A DNA stretch of 64,000 bases from Variibacter gotjawalensis (GTDB lineage: Bacteria > Pseudomonadota > Alphaproteobacteria > Rhizobiales > Xanthobacteraceae): assembly GCF_002355335.1 (NCBI RefSeq), contig NZ_AP014946.1, forward strand, positions 3,735,501 through 3,799,500, written 5' to 3'. Positions 33,717 to 42,683 of the stretch are shown here, in pieces. How positions within the stretch are numbered: the first letter of the stretch is position 1; each line of letters opens with the position of its first letter. Below the pieces are notes generated by a model that searched no databases, had not been told where the DNA came from, and saw only the letters and a list, made by a program, of their open reading frames with translations. The position numbers and the translations under genes were made by a program.

Positions 33717-33910
33717 GCGCGACGAGCACGGCCTCCTCAGCTCAACCTTGAGTGGCGCGCTCGCAACACCTCCTAAAAACCAATGAGTTCAACGGCTTTG
33801 TGAGAGGGGTGACGGGTTGTCGCAGGGCTGATTCTGTGGCCATTGGGAAGCATGAGTGTTGCAGGAAGGCGCCTGCAGCGTCCCATGATGTGAAAATCCG
33901 AGGGGCCCCA

Positions 33911-34525
33911 ATGCTTTCGCGTCTCAAGTCCGCTTTCATTCTGTCGGTCGGCCTATTGGCCGCCGGTCTTACTGTCACCACGGCTTCCGCTCAGCAGCGC
34001 TACGACGAGCGCGTCTATGGCGGCGGCCGCCAAAGCGATCTTCCGTCCTTCTTCGGCGCCATGTTCGGCACCGGCGGCGGCCGCGCGATCCCGCGCCAGA
34101 CTGTTTCCTATCCGGTCAGCCACGCGCCGGGCACGATCGTCATCAGCACCAGCGAACGCCGCTTGTATCTGATGGTCGCTCCGGGCCAGGCCATTCGCTA
34201 CGGCGTCGGCGTCGGTCGCCAGGGCTTCCAGTGGGCTGGGACGAAAGCGATCACCCGCAAGGCCGAATGGCCGTCGTGGACGCCGCCGGCTCAGATGCTG
34301 CGCCGCCGCCCTGACCTTCCGCGCTTCATGAAGGGTGGTCAGGATAATCCGCTCGGCGCGCGCGCAATGTATCTCGGTTCCTCGCTCTACCGCATCCACG
34401 GCTCGAATGAGCCGGAGACGATCGGCACTGCCGTCTCGTCGGGCTGCATCCGCATGACCAACGATGACGTGATCGATCTCTATAATCGCGTCCGCGTCGG
34501 CACCCGCGTGATCGTTACGCGCTGA
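33911..34525 (+). CDS. L,D-transpeptidase (YkuD)
   Basis: 204 aa with a signal peptide (AFILSVGLLAAGLTVTTASA). The YkuD domain starts at GTIVISTSERRLYLM. The catalytic residues are His163 in HGSN (163-166) and Cys179 in SSGCIRM (176-182). It makes 3-3 cross-links in peptidoglycan or ties outer-membrane proteins to it, as is common in Hyphomicrobiales, which grow from the pole. The ATG at 33911 is the natural start; the frame open upstream lacks a signal. A terminator follows 21 bases after the stop. Confidence 0.95.
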   Translation: MLSRLKSAFILSVGLLAAGLTVTTASAQQRYDERVYGGGRQSDLPSFFGAMFGTGGGRAIPRQTVSYPVSHAPGTIVISTSERRLYLMVAPGQAIRYGVGVGRQGFQWAGTKAITRKAEWPSWTPPAQMLRRRPDLPRFMKGGQDNPLGARAMYLGSSLYRIHGSNEPETIGTAVSSGCIRMTNDDVIDLYNRVRVGTRVIVTR

Positions 34526-34546
34526 TCGCAGCACAATCCGAATATG

Positions 34547-34574
34547 AAAAGGCCGGCTTAGCGCCGGCCTTTTT
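34547..34574 (+). terminator. rho-independent terminator after the L,D-transpeptidase gene
   Basis: Perfect 11-bp stem AAAAGGCCGGC (34547-34557) with GCCGGCCTTTT (34563-34573), 5-base loop TTAGC, continuing into a T-rich tail. Confidence 0.9.
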
Positions 34575-34686
34575 CTTTTGCCCCGTCGTTTGCCGATTGT
34601 GTCCGGTTTTGCCGCGCGATCTCGTCTCTCCTAGTAAGCCGCACGGTGCGGCAAGAGCCGCAGCAGAGCGGCGCGGAGATAGAACG

Positions 34687-34896
34687 ATGACCAAGCTTGC
34701 TATCGCGGCCCTCACCGGCCTTGCACTTCTGATGCCTCAGACCGCTTCAACGTCTTACGCGGCTGGCGCCACGGCCGCGAAAATCGACATCAGCGCATCA
34801 CGCAAGAAGAAGCCGAAATACTCGCGCGCGCACTGCATGAAGCTCAATCCTGAGAAGGCGCGCATGTACGGGATCTGCCGCGAATATCTGCGCTAA
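34687..34896 (+). CDS. small secreted protein of unknown function
   Basis: 69 aa from the ATG at 34687, with GGAG ten bases upstream. The N-terminal 25-30 residues are a signal peptide (AIAALTGLALLMPQTAS). The mature part is about 40 residues, very basic (SRKKKPKYSRAHC) with two Cys that could pair (HCMKLN and GICREYLR). I do not recognise a family. Confidence 0.7.
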   Translation: MTKLAIAALTGLALLMPQTASTSYAAGATAAKIDISASRKKKPKYSRAHCMKLNPEKARMYGICREYLR

Positions 34897-34918
34897 CGAA
34901 TGGCCAAGCCGCCGAGGC

Positions 34919-35284
34919 CTAGCGCGCTTCGCGCGATAGGCCTTTGTCTTTCAGCTCGTCGAGATAGCCCTGCCAATACGCGTCGCGCTTCTCGGCGAGT
35001 TCGACGAAATAATCCCAGGCGAAAATGCCGGTCGAATGCATGTCGTCGAAGGTCAGCCGGACCGCATAATTGCCGACCGGCTCGACCTTCAGTATCTCGA
35101 CATTGATCTTGCCCGGCACCGTCTGCCGGTCCGCCGGCGAGTGCCCCTGCACTTCGGCGCTCGGGCTTTTGACCCGCAGATACTCGGCCGGATAGTCGTG
35201 CGTCCGCCCGCCTTCGAACGACACCGTCAGCGTTTTACGGTCCTTCGCGAGGCGTATCTCGGTCGGCCAGGCTTTTTGGGTCAT
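34919..35284 (-). CDS. DUF971 / gamma-butyrobetaine-hydroxylase-like N-terminal domain protein
   Basis: 121 aa from the ATG at 35284. The single domain is DUF971-like: WPTEIRLAKDRKTLTVSFEG, then DYPAEYLRVKSPSAEVQGH, and FDDMHSTGIFAWDYFVELAE. This resembles the zinc-free N-terminal part of gamma-butyrobetaine hydroxylases and is also found next to Mrp/Fe-S assembly genes in many bacteria. It is divergent from moaA, with about 95 bases between. The role is unknown; an iron-sulfur maturation link is speculative. Confidence 0.88.
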   Translation of the reverse strand: MTQKAWPTEIRLAKDRKTLTVSFEGGRTHDYPAEYLRVKSPSAEVQGHSPADRQTVPGKINVEILKVEPVGNYAVRLTFDDMHSTGIFAWDYFVELAEKRDAYWQGYLDELKDKGLSREAR

Positions 35285-35380
35285 CGCAGCGCTTTCCAAA
35301 CAAGACGGTAACGTGCTGTTACCTCTTCCTTTTCGCCCCCACAACTTCCATAGTGGGCGTTACAACTTATCTATGTGCGT

Positions 35381-36403
35381 ATGAACATCCACCAGCCGCT
35401 CAGCAAGGCGCCGTACATCGACCCGTTTGGGCGGGCGATTACCTATCTGCGCGTCTCGGTGACCGACCGCTGCGACTTCCGCTGCGTCTACTGCATGTCG
35501 GAGAATATGTCGTTCCTGCCGAAGCAGGATTTGCTGACGCTGGAAGAACTCGACCGCCTTTGCAGCGCCTTCATCGCACGCGGCGTCCGCAAGCTGCGCC
35601 TCACCGGCGGCGAGCCGCTCGTCCGCCGCGGCATCATGGGATTGTTCGAGAGCCTCGCGCGCCATCGCCAGAGCGGCGCGCTCGAGGAACTGACGCTGAC
35701 CACCAACGGCTCGCAGCTCGCCAAGCACGCGCGCGACCTTAAGCAGAACGGCGTCGAACGCATCAACGTCTCGCTCGACACGCTCGACGCGAAGAAGTTT
35801 CGCGAGATCACGCGCTGGGGCGATCTATCGAAGGTGCTCGAAGGCATCGACGCGGCGCAGGCCGAAGGCCTCAAGGTCAAGATCAACGCGGTCGCGCTGC
35901 GCGGCGTCAACGAAGACGAAATCCCCGCGATGATCGATTGGGCGCATGGCCGCGACATGGACATGACGCTGATCGAAGTCATGCCGCTCGGCGATGTCGG
36001 CGCCGGCCGCCTCGATCAATATCTGCCGCTCTCGATGGTGCGCACGCGCCTCGCCGAGCGTTACACGCTGACGGAACTCGATTACCGCACCGGGGGCCCG
36101 GCCCGCTACGTGCGTGTCGAAGAGACGAAGGGCCGCCTCGGTTTCATCACGCCGCTGACGCATAACTTCTGCGAAAGCTGCAATCGCGTCCGCCTCACCT
36201 GCACGGGCACGCTTTTCATGTGCCTCGGCCAGGAAGACGCAGCGGACCTGCGCACGCCGCTGCGCGCCTCCGAGAGCAACGAACTGCTCGAAGCCGCCAT
36301 CGCCAACGCGATCGCGCGCAAGCCGAAGGGCCACGACTTCATCATCGATCGCCGCCATCAAGGCCCCGCCGTCGGCCGCCACATGAGCGTCACTGGCGGC
36401 TAA
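35381..36403 (+). CDS. moaA: GTP 3',8-cyclase (molybdenum cofactor biosynthesis)
   Basis: 340 aa radical SAM enzyme that, with MoaC, converts GTP to cyclic pyranopterin monophosphate. The SAM iron-sulfur cluster ligands are C31, C35 and C38 ([10 protein letters not shown]). The C-terminal substrate cluster uses C264, C267 and C281 ([15 protein letters not shown]). The last two residues are the Gly-Gly tail (339-340) needed for activity. ATG at 35381; a GTG two codons earlier is possible. The other moa genes are not in the window. Confidence 0.97.
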   Translation: MNIHQPLSKAPYIDPFGRAITYLRVSVTDRCDFRCVYCMSENMSFLPKQDLLTLEELDRLCSAFIARGVRKLRLTGGEPLVRRGIMGLFESLARHRQSGALEELTLTTNGSQLAKHARDLKQNGVERINVSLDTLDAKKFREITRWGDLSKVLEGIDAAQAEGLKVKINAVALRGVNEDEIPAMIDWAHGRDMDMTLIEVMPLGDVGAGRLDQYLPLSMVRTRLAERYTLTELDYRTGGPARYVRVEETKGRLGFITPLTHNFCESCNRVRLTCTGTLFMCLGQEDAADLRTPLRASESNELLEAAIANAIARKPKGHDFIIDRRHQGPAVGRHMSVTGG

Positions 36404-36534
36404 CGCCGCAAATGGGCGGCTGACGCCGCTAACGGACGGGCAGCTAGACCTCCAGCTCTGCGCATGGCGCGGGTGCCGAGCCGCTCCGGCTCGTGTTACC
36501 TCTGATTCGTCATCCCGCCGGAGCCTCTCTCACC

Positions 36535-37497
36535 GTGTCGTCTGCCGCCGCCAACCGTCGCGGAATTATCGCCGTTGTCACCGCGACCGCCGGCTTCTCC
36601 TGCAACGACGCGATCGTGAAAATCGTCGCGCGTGATTTGCCGCTCGGCGAGACCATCTTCGTGCGCGGCATCATGACGTCCCTGCTCGCGCTCGCTTTCG
36701 TCTTCGTGCTGCGCGAAACCGCGAAACTGCATCACGGCTTCAATCGTCTCGTCCTGCTGCGCTCGTGCTTCGAAGCGGCCTCCGCGATCCTCTTCACGTC
36801 GGCGCTGCTGCGCATGCGCATGGCCGAACTCTCGACCATCGTGCTGATCTCCCCGCTCATCATCACGGCGCTGTCGGTGATCTTCTTTTCCGAAAGCGTC
36901 GGCTGGCGGCGCTGGAGCGCGATCATCGTCGGCTTCATCGGCACGCTCTTCGTCGTCAAGCCGACGCCGGCGTCGTTCGACGCCTGGGCGATGCTCGGCG
37001 TGCTCGTCGCCTTCTCGTCCGCCTCGCGCGATTTGCTGACGCGCCAGCTCGACAGCGCGATCCCATCGATCGTCGTCTCCTTCACCACCGCCGTCATCGT
37101 GATGTGCGCGGGCGCGTTGCTCGGTCTGTGGGAAGTTTGGCGCTGGCCGACGCCGCGAGAAGTCTCGCTCATCGCCGGCGCCGCGATGCTGCTCGCCGCC
37201 GCGAACTATCTCATCGTCATCGCGTTCCGCGGCGCCGAGATTTCCGTCGTCGCGCCGTTCCGTTACGTGATCTTGATCTGGGCCGGTCTCGTCGGCTTCT
37301 TCGTCTTCGGCGAGATTCCGGATCGCTGGTCCTTCGTCGGCGCGGCGCTGATTGCGGGCAGCGGCATCTACTCGCTTCACCGCGAGCAGGTGCGCGCCCG
37401 AGAGGCGGCGCGCCGCGCCGCCGAACCTGTGCCACCGGTACCGAGCGCCATCGGCGCGACCATCGCGCCGAAGACGGTCATCCACCCCAAAAATTAG
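36535..37497 (+). CDS. DMT-superfamily permease (EamA domains)
   Basis: 320 aa, about ten membrane helices in two EamA repeats (FVRGIMTSLLALAF, LVLLRSCFEAASAILFTSAL; RYVILIWAGLVGFFVFGEIP). The N-terminal part of the second repeat is typical of the S-adenosylmethionine/RhaT-like branch. The GTG at 36535 with GGAG upstream is the best start; an upstream GTG at 36493 is possible. Substrate unknown. Its stop overlaps that of the TRAP binding protein on the other strand by four bases. Confidence 0.9.
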   Translation: MSSAAANRRGIIAVVTATAGFSCNDAIVKIVARDLPLGETIFVRGIMTSLLALAFVFVLRETAKLHHGFNRLVLLRSCFEAASAILFTSALLRMRMAELSTIVLISPLIITALSVIFFSESVGWRRWSAIIVGFIGTLFVVKPTPASFDAWAMLGVLVAFSSASRDLLTRQLDSAIPSIVVSFTTAVIVMCAGALLGLWEVWRWPTPREVSLIAGAAMLLAAANYLIVIAFRGAEISVVAPFRYVILIWAGLVGFFVFGEIPDRWSFVGAALIAGSGIYSLHREQVRAREAARRAAEPVPPVPSAIGATIAPKTVIHPKN

Positions 37498-38582
37498 CTT
37501 CGGGTGCGCATGCGCATCATGAAGCTGTCGAAGCCAAGCTCCGCGACCTGGTTCCACGCCAGCGAGTCGCCGCGATAGTCGATCATGCTCTGGTGCAGCT
37601 TGGCGAAGTGCTTGTTGTTCTTCGACAGTTCCGCATAGAGCTCGTTCGTCACCTTGTAGCAGCTTTCCATTACGTCCTGCGGGAACGCGCGCAGCACCGC
37701 GCCATTGTTGACGAGACGCTTGAGCGCCGGTGCGTTGACGATGTCGTATTTCGCCATCACCCACGTCCACAGATCGTGCGACGCCGAATTGACGATGTGC
37801 TGATACGACTTCGGAAGTTCGTTCCACTTCGCCAAATTGAACAGCGTGTGGCCCTGCGCATTTCCTTCCCACCAACCGGGATAGTAGTAATATTTCGCGA
37901 CCTTCACGAAGCCGAGCTTCTCGTCGTCGTAAGGCCCGACCCATTCGGCCGCATCGATCGTTCCCTTTTCGAGCGCCGGATAGATGTCGCTCGCCGCAAC
38001 CTGCTGCGGCACCGCGCCTACGCGGCTGAGGATCGTTCCGCCGAGGCCCGCAATGCGGATCTTCATGCCCTTGAGATCGTCGAGCGACTTCACCTCTTTG
38101 CGGAACCAGCCGCCCATCTGCGCGCCGGTGTTGCCGCCCATCACGGCGTGGCAGTTGTAATCTTTCAGCATGTCGTTGATGAGATCGAGACCGCCACCGG
38201 CGAGTTGCCACGACAGCGTCTGCCGCGTGTTGAGGCCGAACGGCACGACGGTGCCGAACGCCATCGCGGGGTCCTTGCCCCAATAGTAATAGAGCGCGGT
38301 GTTGCCGGCTTCGACCGTTCCGCTCTGCACGGCATCGAGCACTTGCAGGCCGGGCACGAGTTCGCCAGCCGCGAACGGCGTGATCTGAAACTTGTTGTCT
38401 GTCATCTCCGCGATGCGCTTGCAGAAATGTTCGGCGCCGCCATACAGCGTGTCGAGCGACTTCGGCCAGCTCGTCGCCATGCGCCATTTGATCTCGGGCA
38501 TCGATTGGGCGATGGCTGGAGCAGCGATCGTTGTCGCCGCCGCGGTGACACCTGCAGTCCGCAAGAACTCGCGCCGTTTCAT
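37494..38582 (-). CDS. TRAP transporter binding protein, 2-oxoacid type (tandem paralogue 3)
   Basis: 362 aa periplasmic receptor with a twin-arginine-like signal (KRREFLRTAGVTAAATT, cleaved after IAQ). The core PALEKGTIDAAEWVGPYDDE and KYYYYPGWWEGN is shared with the other three PYDDE receptors here. It is most like the 38711 paralogue (TSWPKSLDTLYGGAE and FAAGELVPGLQVLDAVQ are nearly identical). A GGAGG ribosome-binding site precedes the ATG. There is no dctQ/dctM partner. Probably an organic-acid receptor using distant membrane subunits. Confidence 0.94.
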   Translation of the reverse strand: MKRREFLRTAGVTAAATTIAAPAIAQSMPEIKWRMATSWPKSLDTLYGGAEHFCKRIAEMTDNKFQITPFAAGELVPGLQVLDAVQSGTVEAGNTALYYYWGKDPAMAFGTVVPFGLNTRQTLSWQLAGGGLDLINDMLKDYNCHAVMGGNTGAQMGGWFRKEVKSLDDLKGMKIRIAGLGGTILSRVGAVPQQVAASDIYPALEKGTIDAAEWVGPYDDEKLGFVKVAKYYYYPGWWEGNAQGHTLFNLAKWNELPKSYQHIVNSASHDLWTWVMAKYDIVNAPALKRLVNNGAVLRAFPQDVMESCYKVTNELYAELSKNNKHFAKLHQSMIDYRGDSLAWNQVAELGFDSFMMRMRTRS

Positions 38583-38659
38583 GCTTCCTCCATTTTTGTT
38601 TTTTGTGCCGTCTTTGATCGCGGCTACGAAATGCTACCCGCTACACAAAAGCGCGCAAC

Positions 38660-38690
38660 AAAAAACCCCGGAGGTAAACTCCGGGGTTTT
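38660..38690 (-). terminator. terminator after TRAP binding-protein paralogue 2
   Basis: Perfect 12-bp stem AAAACCCCGGAG (38662-38673) with CTCCGGGGTTTT (38679-38690) and loop GTAAA. On the minus strand a run of T follows the stem, 20 bases after the stop at 38711, so it ends the middle paralogue and separates it from the next. Confidence 0.88.
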
Positions 38691-38710
38691 GTCTTCGCAG
38701 GTGCGGAAGA

Positions 38711-39802
38711 TCAGGTGCGCGTGCGCATACGCATCATGAAGCTGTCGAACGAGAGTTCGGCGACCTGGTTCCATGCGAGCGAGTCCGAACGATAGCTGGT
38801 CAGGCTCGTATGCATCTTCTCGAAGTGCTTATTGGTCTTCGCGTGTTCGGCGTAAATATCGTTCGCCGCCTTGTAGCAGGCCTCCAGCACTTCTTGCGGG
38901 AACGGCCGCAACAGCGCGCCGTTCGCAACAAGCCGTTTCAACGCCGGCGGATTGACGTAGTCGTATTTGCCGGTCACCCACGTAAACGCATCGTGCGAAG
39001 CGGCCGTCACAGCTGCCTGGTAGTGCTTCGGCAGTTCATTCCACTTCGCCATGTTGATGACGTTGTGGCCCTGGCCCGTGCCTTCCCACCAACCCGGGTA
39101 GTAATAATACTTAGCGACCTTCTGGAAGCCCAACTTCTCGTCGTCGTACGGCCCGACCCACTCGGCCGCATCGATCGTGCCTTTCTCGAGCGCCGGATAA
39201 ATGTCGCCCGCCGCGATTTGCTGCGGCACGCCACCGACCCGTTGCACAATCGTTCCGGCAAAACCGCCGACGCGGAATTTCAGTCCTTTGAAATCCGCGC
39301 TGCTCTTGATCTCGTTGCGGAACCAGCCGCCCATCTGCGCGCCGGTCGAACCGGTCGGGATGCCGTGGCAGTTGTATTCCTTCAGGAGATCGTTGAGCAG
39401 CTCGGTGCCGCCGCCGAAGCGAAGCCACGAAATGTGCTGACGCGTGTTGAGCCCGAACGGCAGCGACGTGCCGAATGTGAAAGCGGCGTTCTTCCCCCAG
39501 TAATAATAGAGCGCCGTGTTTCCCATCTCGACATTGCCGGCTTGCACGGCATCGAGCACCTGCAGACCGCCGACAAGTTCGCCCGCCGCGAACGGCTGGA
39601 TCTGGAATTTGTTGTCGGTGAGTTCGGCAATGCGCTGACAGAAAAACTCGCAGCCGCCGTAGAGTGTATCGAGTGACTTCGGCCAGCTCGCAACGAGCCG
39701 CCATTTAATCTCCGGCATCGTCTGCGCGACGGCCGGCGCAGCAACCGCTGCGCTGGCCGCAACCCCGACGCCGGCAGCCTTCAAGAACTCGCGACGCTTC
39801 AT
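38711..39802 (-). CDS. TRAP transporter binding protein, 2-oxoacid type (tandem paralogue 2)
   Basis: 363 aa from the ATG at 39802, preceded by GGGAGGGG. Twin-arginine-like signal (KRREFLKAAGVGVAASAAVA, cleaved after VAQ). Mature part: IKWRLVASWPKSLDTLYGG and PALEKGTIDAAEWVGPYDDE. Very close to the 37494 paralogue over most of its length, which points to a recent tandem duplication, but the exposed loops (for example EYNCHGIPTGSTG against DYNCHAVMGGNTG) differ. Own ribosome-binding site and terminator, so probably expressed on its own. Confidence 0.94.
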   Translation of the reverse strand: MKRREFLKAAGVGVAASAAVAAPAVAQTMPEIKWRLVASWPKSLDTLYGGCEFFCQRIAELTDNKFQIQPFAAGELVGGLQVLDAVQAGNVEMGNTALYYYWGKNAAFTFGTSLPFGLNTRQHISWLRFGGGTELLNDLLKEYNCHGIPTGSTGAQMGGWFRNEIKSSADFKGLKFRVGGFAGTIVQRVGGVPQQIAAGDIYPALEKGTIDAAEWVGPYDDEKLGFQKVAKYYYYPGWWEGTGQGHNVINMAKWNELPKHYQAAVTAASHDAFTWVTGKYDYVNPPALKRLVANGALLRPFPQEVLEACYKAANDIYAEHAKTNKHFEKMHTSLTSYRSDSLAWNQVAELSFDSFMMRMRTRT

Positions 39803-39915
39803 CGTTTCCCCTCCCAAGGTTTTTATCGCCGATGCGCCGACAAGCGGGAGGTCGATTTCCGCCAGACGGTGCTCGACGGTAGGATGCTATCTGTGAAACC
39901 TGGGGTTGTGAAACG

Positions 39916-39944
39916 AAAAACCCCGGCAGTTGCCTGCCGGGGTT
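39916..39944 (-). terminator. terminator after TRAP binding-protein paralogue 1
   Basis: Perfect 11-bp stem AACCCCGGCAG (39919-39929) with CTGCCGGGGTT (39934-39944), loop TTGC. On the minus strand it runs into TTTTTCG, 28 bases after the stop at 39973. Confidence 0.88.
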
Positions 39945-39972
39945 CAAGAAGCTTTGGATTAGACCAGAAGGC

Positions 39973-41064
39973 TTAGTTGCCGCGAGCGCGCTGGCGGATC
40001 ATGAAGGTGTCGAAGCCGTATTCGGCAACCTGCCACCAGAGATACTGGTCGCCGCGGAACGCCGTGATGCTGTCCCACACCTTCTTGAAGTCCGGGTTGG
40101 CGGCCGAGGTCTCGGCATAGACTTCGTTCGAGGCCTTGTAGCAGGCTTCCATGATCGGCTGCGAGAACGGACGCAGCTGAGCGCCGTTGGCGATCAGGCG
40201 GCGCAGCGCACCCGGGTTCAGCGAATCGTATTTCGCGATCATCCAATCGTTGGCTTCCGCCGAGGCGTCACGCAGGACGGCCTGATACTGCTTCGGCAGC
40301 TCGTTGAACTTCTGGATGTTGATGAGGTTGTGCAGCATTGCGCCGCCTTCCCACCAACCCGGATAGTAGTAGAACGGCGCGACTTTCTGGAAGCCGAGCT
40401 TCTCATCGTCGTACGGACCGACCCATTCGGCCGCATCGATGGTACCCTTTTCGAGCGCAGCGTAGATGTCGCCGCCGCCGATCTGCTGCGGCACGACGCC
40501 GAGCTTCTGCATAACGCGGCCGGCAAGGCCGGCGATGCGGAACTTCAAGCCGTTGAGGTCGGAGACTTCCTTGATCTCCTTACGGAACCAGCCGCCCATC
40601 TGCGCGGTGGTGTTGCCGGCCGTGATCGGAATGACGCCGAACTTCTTGAGGAACTCGGTCGCCAGCTCCTGGCCGCCGCCGAAACGCATCCAAGCCGACA
40701 TCATGCGCGTGTTGAGCGCGAACGGCGACGTCGTCAGCAGCGCGAAGGTCGGGTCCTTGCCGACGTAGTAGTAGCAAGCCGTCTGGCACATCTCGACCGT
40801 ACCGCTCTGCACGGCGTCGAGCGCCTGCAGCGCCGGGACGATTTCGCCGGCCGAGAAGGTCTCGATCACGAACTTGCCGTCGGTCGCTTCCGACACGCAC
40901 TTGGCGAAGTATTCGTTCGAGCCGTAGAGAGCGTCGAGCGACTTCGGGAAGCTCGACGTGCAACGCCACTTGATGGCGGGCGCGGACTGGGCGATCGCCG
41001 GCATGGCGATAGGCGCAGTGGCGGCTACCGCGCCAGCTGCGGTCAAAAACTCACGACGTTTCAT
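39973..41064 (-). CDS. TRAP transporter binding protein, 2-oxoacid type (tandem paralogue 1)
   Basis: 363 aa. Signal KRREFLTAAGAVAATAPIAM, cleaved after IAQ. Shares PYDDEKLGFQKVAPFYYYPG and the overall TakP-like plan, but is the most divergent of the tandem trio (IKWRCTSSFPKSLDALYGSNE; ITAGNTTAQMGGWF). It has a Cys-containing segment (EMCQTACYYYVGKD) not seen in the other two. First of the three in transcription order, with a 155-base upstream region. No membrane subunits nearby. Confidence 0.94.
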   Translation of the reverse strand: MKRREFLTAAGAVAATAPIAMPAIAQSAPAIKWRCTSSFPKSLDALYGSNEYFAKCVSEATDGKFVIETFSAGEIVPALQALDAVQSGTVEMCQTACYYYVGKDPTFALLTTSPFALNTRMMSAWMRFGGGQELATEFLKKFGVIPITAGNTTAQMGGWFRKEIKEVSDLNGLKFRIAGLAGRVMQKLGVVPQQIGGGDIYAALEKGTIDAAEWVGPYDDEKLGFQKVAPFYYYPGWWEGGAMLHNLINIQKFNELPKQYQAVLRDASAEANDWMIAKYDSLNPGALRRLIANGAQLRPFSQPIMEACYKASNEVYAETSAANPDFKKVWDSITAFRGDQYLWWQVAEYGFDTFMIRQRARGN

Positions 41065-41219
41065 TCTGTTGTCTCCTAGAATGCCCAGCGGGCAATACCC
41101 CGAAGGTGACGGCCTGAAGCGGACCGTTTCCTACCCCTAAGATTGATTCTCGCGTCTTCTTTGGTTTGATTGCGGCCTAAACGCTTAAAAAAACCAAGAA
41201 AAAACGTTGCGGGGCCTTA

Positions 41220-42560
41220 TCACGGCTCGACCTCAACGCGCAATTCCATCTTCGGATGAATTCCGCAGAAAACCAAAAACGACCCGGTCACCGGAAAGGC
41301 GATTTGCACAGTCTCACCAGGCTCTTGCGCGCCGGAGTCAAAGTTAAGCTTCGGGTCGAAAATCCGCACATTGTGAGTGCGCGTATCGTTATTGACGATC
41401 CAGGCGCGTTCACCTTTGCGGATCGAGATACGCCCCGGCTGAAACTGCTTGTCGTCCTGCGTCACGGTGTGCGTGCGTGCAGCCACGACCTCGACCGCCG
41501 ACGGCGCCGGCTGGATGCTCGCCGGTAGGTTCGGCGCGTCCTCGTTGCTCAGCGATTTGAGGAACGCGATGAGCTGCCCGCGCTCCACGGGCGTGAGCTT
41601 GAGCCCGCGTTGCAGGTCGCGCGACAAGGACTTCCGTTTCACGATGCCGCTCTCGTAGTGATTCACGACATCTTCCAGCGAGGCCAGCGAACCGTCGTGC
41701 ATGTAGGGCGCCGAACGCGCGACCTCGCGCAGGCCCGGCGTCTTGAAGGCATGGTCCGCCGCCGCCAACCGCAGCACCGCGCCGCGGCCGCGATCCCGCC
41801 CAGGCAACCCGATGTCGTGAAAAGCTTCGTCCGTGAAGGCAAAGCCCGAATGGCAATTCGCGCACTTCGCTTTGCCTGCGAAAACCTGGAAGCCCGCCGC
41901 CTCGTCGGCCGTCAGCGCGTTGGCATCACCCGCAATCCAGCGATCGAACCGCGTCGGCGGAGAGGCAAACGTCCGCACATACGTCGCAAGCGCCTTCTGC
42001 AAATTCTCGCGGCTGACCCTCGGCTCTTCCGGAAAGGCTGCCGCGAAGGCTTTGACGTAGGCGTCGTCCTTCTCGATCGTCGCGAGCGCAGTACCGATCG
42101 GCATCGCCATCTCGTCGCGCGACTCGATCGGCGCGATCACCTGCTCTTCCAGCGAGCGCGCGCGGCCGTCCCAGAAATAGTCCACGCCCCACGCAAGATT
42201 CCATAGCGTCGGCGTATGCCGCTGGAGGCGCGCCCCGTCATGGCCAGGACTGCGCACCTTGCCGTCCGCAAAGCCGAGCGCCTGCTGGTGGCAGGTCGCG
42301 CAGGACATCGCGCCCGTGCCGGAGAGCCGCGTCTCGTGGAAGAGCTTTTCGCCGAGCGCGCGCTTCTCGGCCGAGTAAGCATTGTTCGACGGGAACGGGA
42401 TCGTATCCGGCTTGACGAACCGGGCCTTGAGCCGCGCGAGCGCATCCGCCGGCGGCTTCGCGTCCGCGGGCAGGACGCCGCCGAGCGCGAGCCCAAGCGC
42501 CGTCACGGCGCCAAGCCCGAAGGCGGCGGCAAGCTGCAGGATGAGGGAGCGGCGAGGCAT
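41220..42560 (-). CDS. di-haem cytochrome c peroxidase (MauG-like) fused to a C-terminal cupredoxin
   Basis: 446 aa. A signal/anchor (residues 7-30) is followed by a CcpA/MauG-type domain with two c-haem sites: C87-A-T-C90-H91 and C233-A-N-C236-H237, and the conserved APYMHDGSLASLEDVV segment near 284-299. After a Pro/Ala linker (about 343-360) a beta-rich domain carries the four type-1 copper ligands: H396 (RTHNVRIF), C432, H435 and M438 (FCGIHPKM). So a plastocyanin-like electron carrier is covalently joined to a periplasmic peroxidase. It would reduce H2O2 or oxidise a protein or metal; which one is unknown. Same strand as the helical protein upstream, separated by a repeat. Confidence 0.9.
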   Translation of the reverse strand: MPRRSLILQLAAAFGLGAVTALGLALGGVLPADAKPPADALARLKARFVKPDTIPFPSNNAYSAEKRALGEKLFHETRLSGTGAMSCATCHQQALGFADGKVRSPGHDGARLQRHTPTLWNLAWGVDYFWDGRARSLEEQVIAPIESRDEMAMPIGTALATIEKDDAYVKAFAAAFPEEPRVSRENLQKALATYVRTFASPPTRFDRWIAGDANALTADEAAGFQVFAGKAKCANCHSGFAFTDEAFHDIGLPGRDRGRGAVLRLAAADHAFKTPGLREVARSAPYMHDGSLASLEDVVNHYESGIVKRKSLSRDLQRGLKLTPVERGQLIAFLKSLSNEDAPNLPASIQPAPSAVEVVAARTHTVTQDDKQFQPGRISIRKGERAWIVNNDTRTHNVRIFDPKLNFDSGAQEPGETVQIAFPVTGSFLVFCGIHPKMELRVEVEP

Positions 42561-42576
42561 GCGGGCGGTCCAAAGC

Positions 42577-42619
42577 CATTTTCAAGTGAAGTGGCTACCG
42601 GTTCACGTCAAGAAAATGC
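42577..42619. repeat. GCATTTTC...GAAAATGC palindromic repeat, copy B
   Basis: Arms CATTTTC (42577-42583) and GAAAATG (42612-42618) around a GTGGCTACCGGTTCAC-like centre. It matches copies at 29935 and 55400 and lies in the 123-base gap between the helical protein and the peroxidase fusion. Confidence 0.8.
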
Positions 42620-42683
42620 GTCCACACAAGAAGCTAAAGACGGCTTTGATGAAATCAAAGCCGGCTCTAAGCCCGGACCGGCT

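Noticed and set aside
31631-33910. A genomic island integrated at tRNA-Val
   Set aside because: No integrase and no repeat of the tRNA 3' end downstream is visible; only two genes show altered codon use.
35285-35380. A molybdenum-cofactor riboswitch in front of moaA
   Set aside because: The gap of about 95 bases has only short stems (GTAAC/GTTAC and CCCAC/GTGGG), and is too small for that element.
36496-38795. Two frames over 660 codons around the second EamA permease and the TRAP gene, on both strands
   Set aside because: Arg- and His-rich translations without family motifs that merely mirror the real genes.
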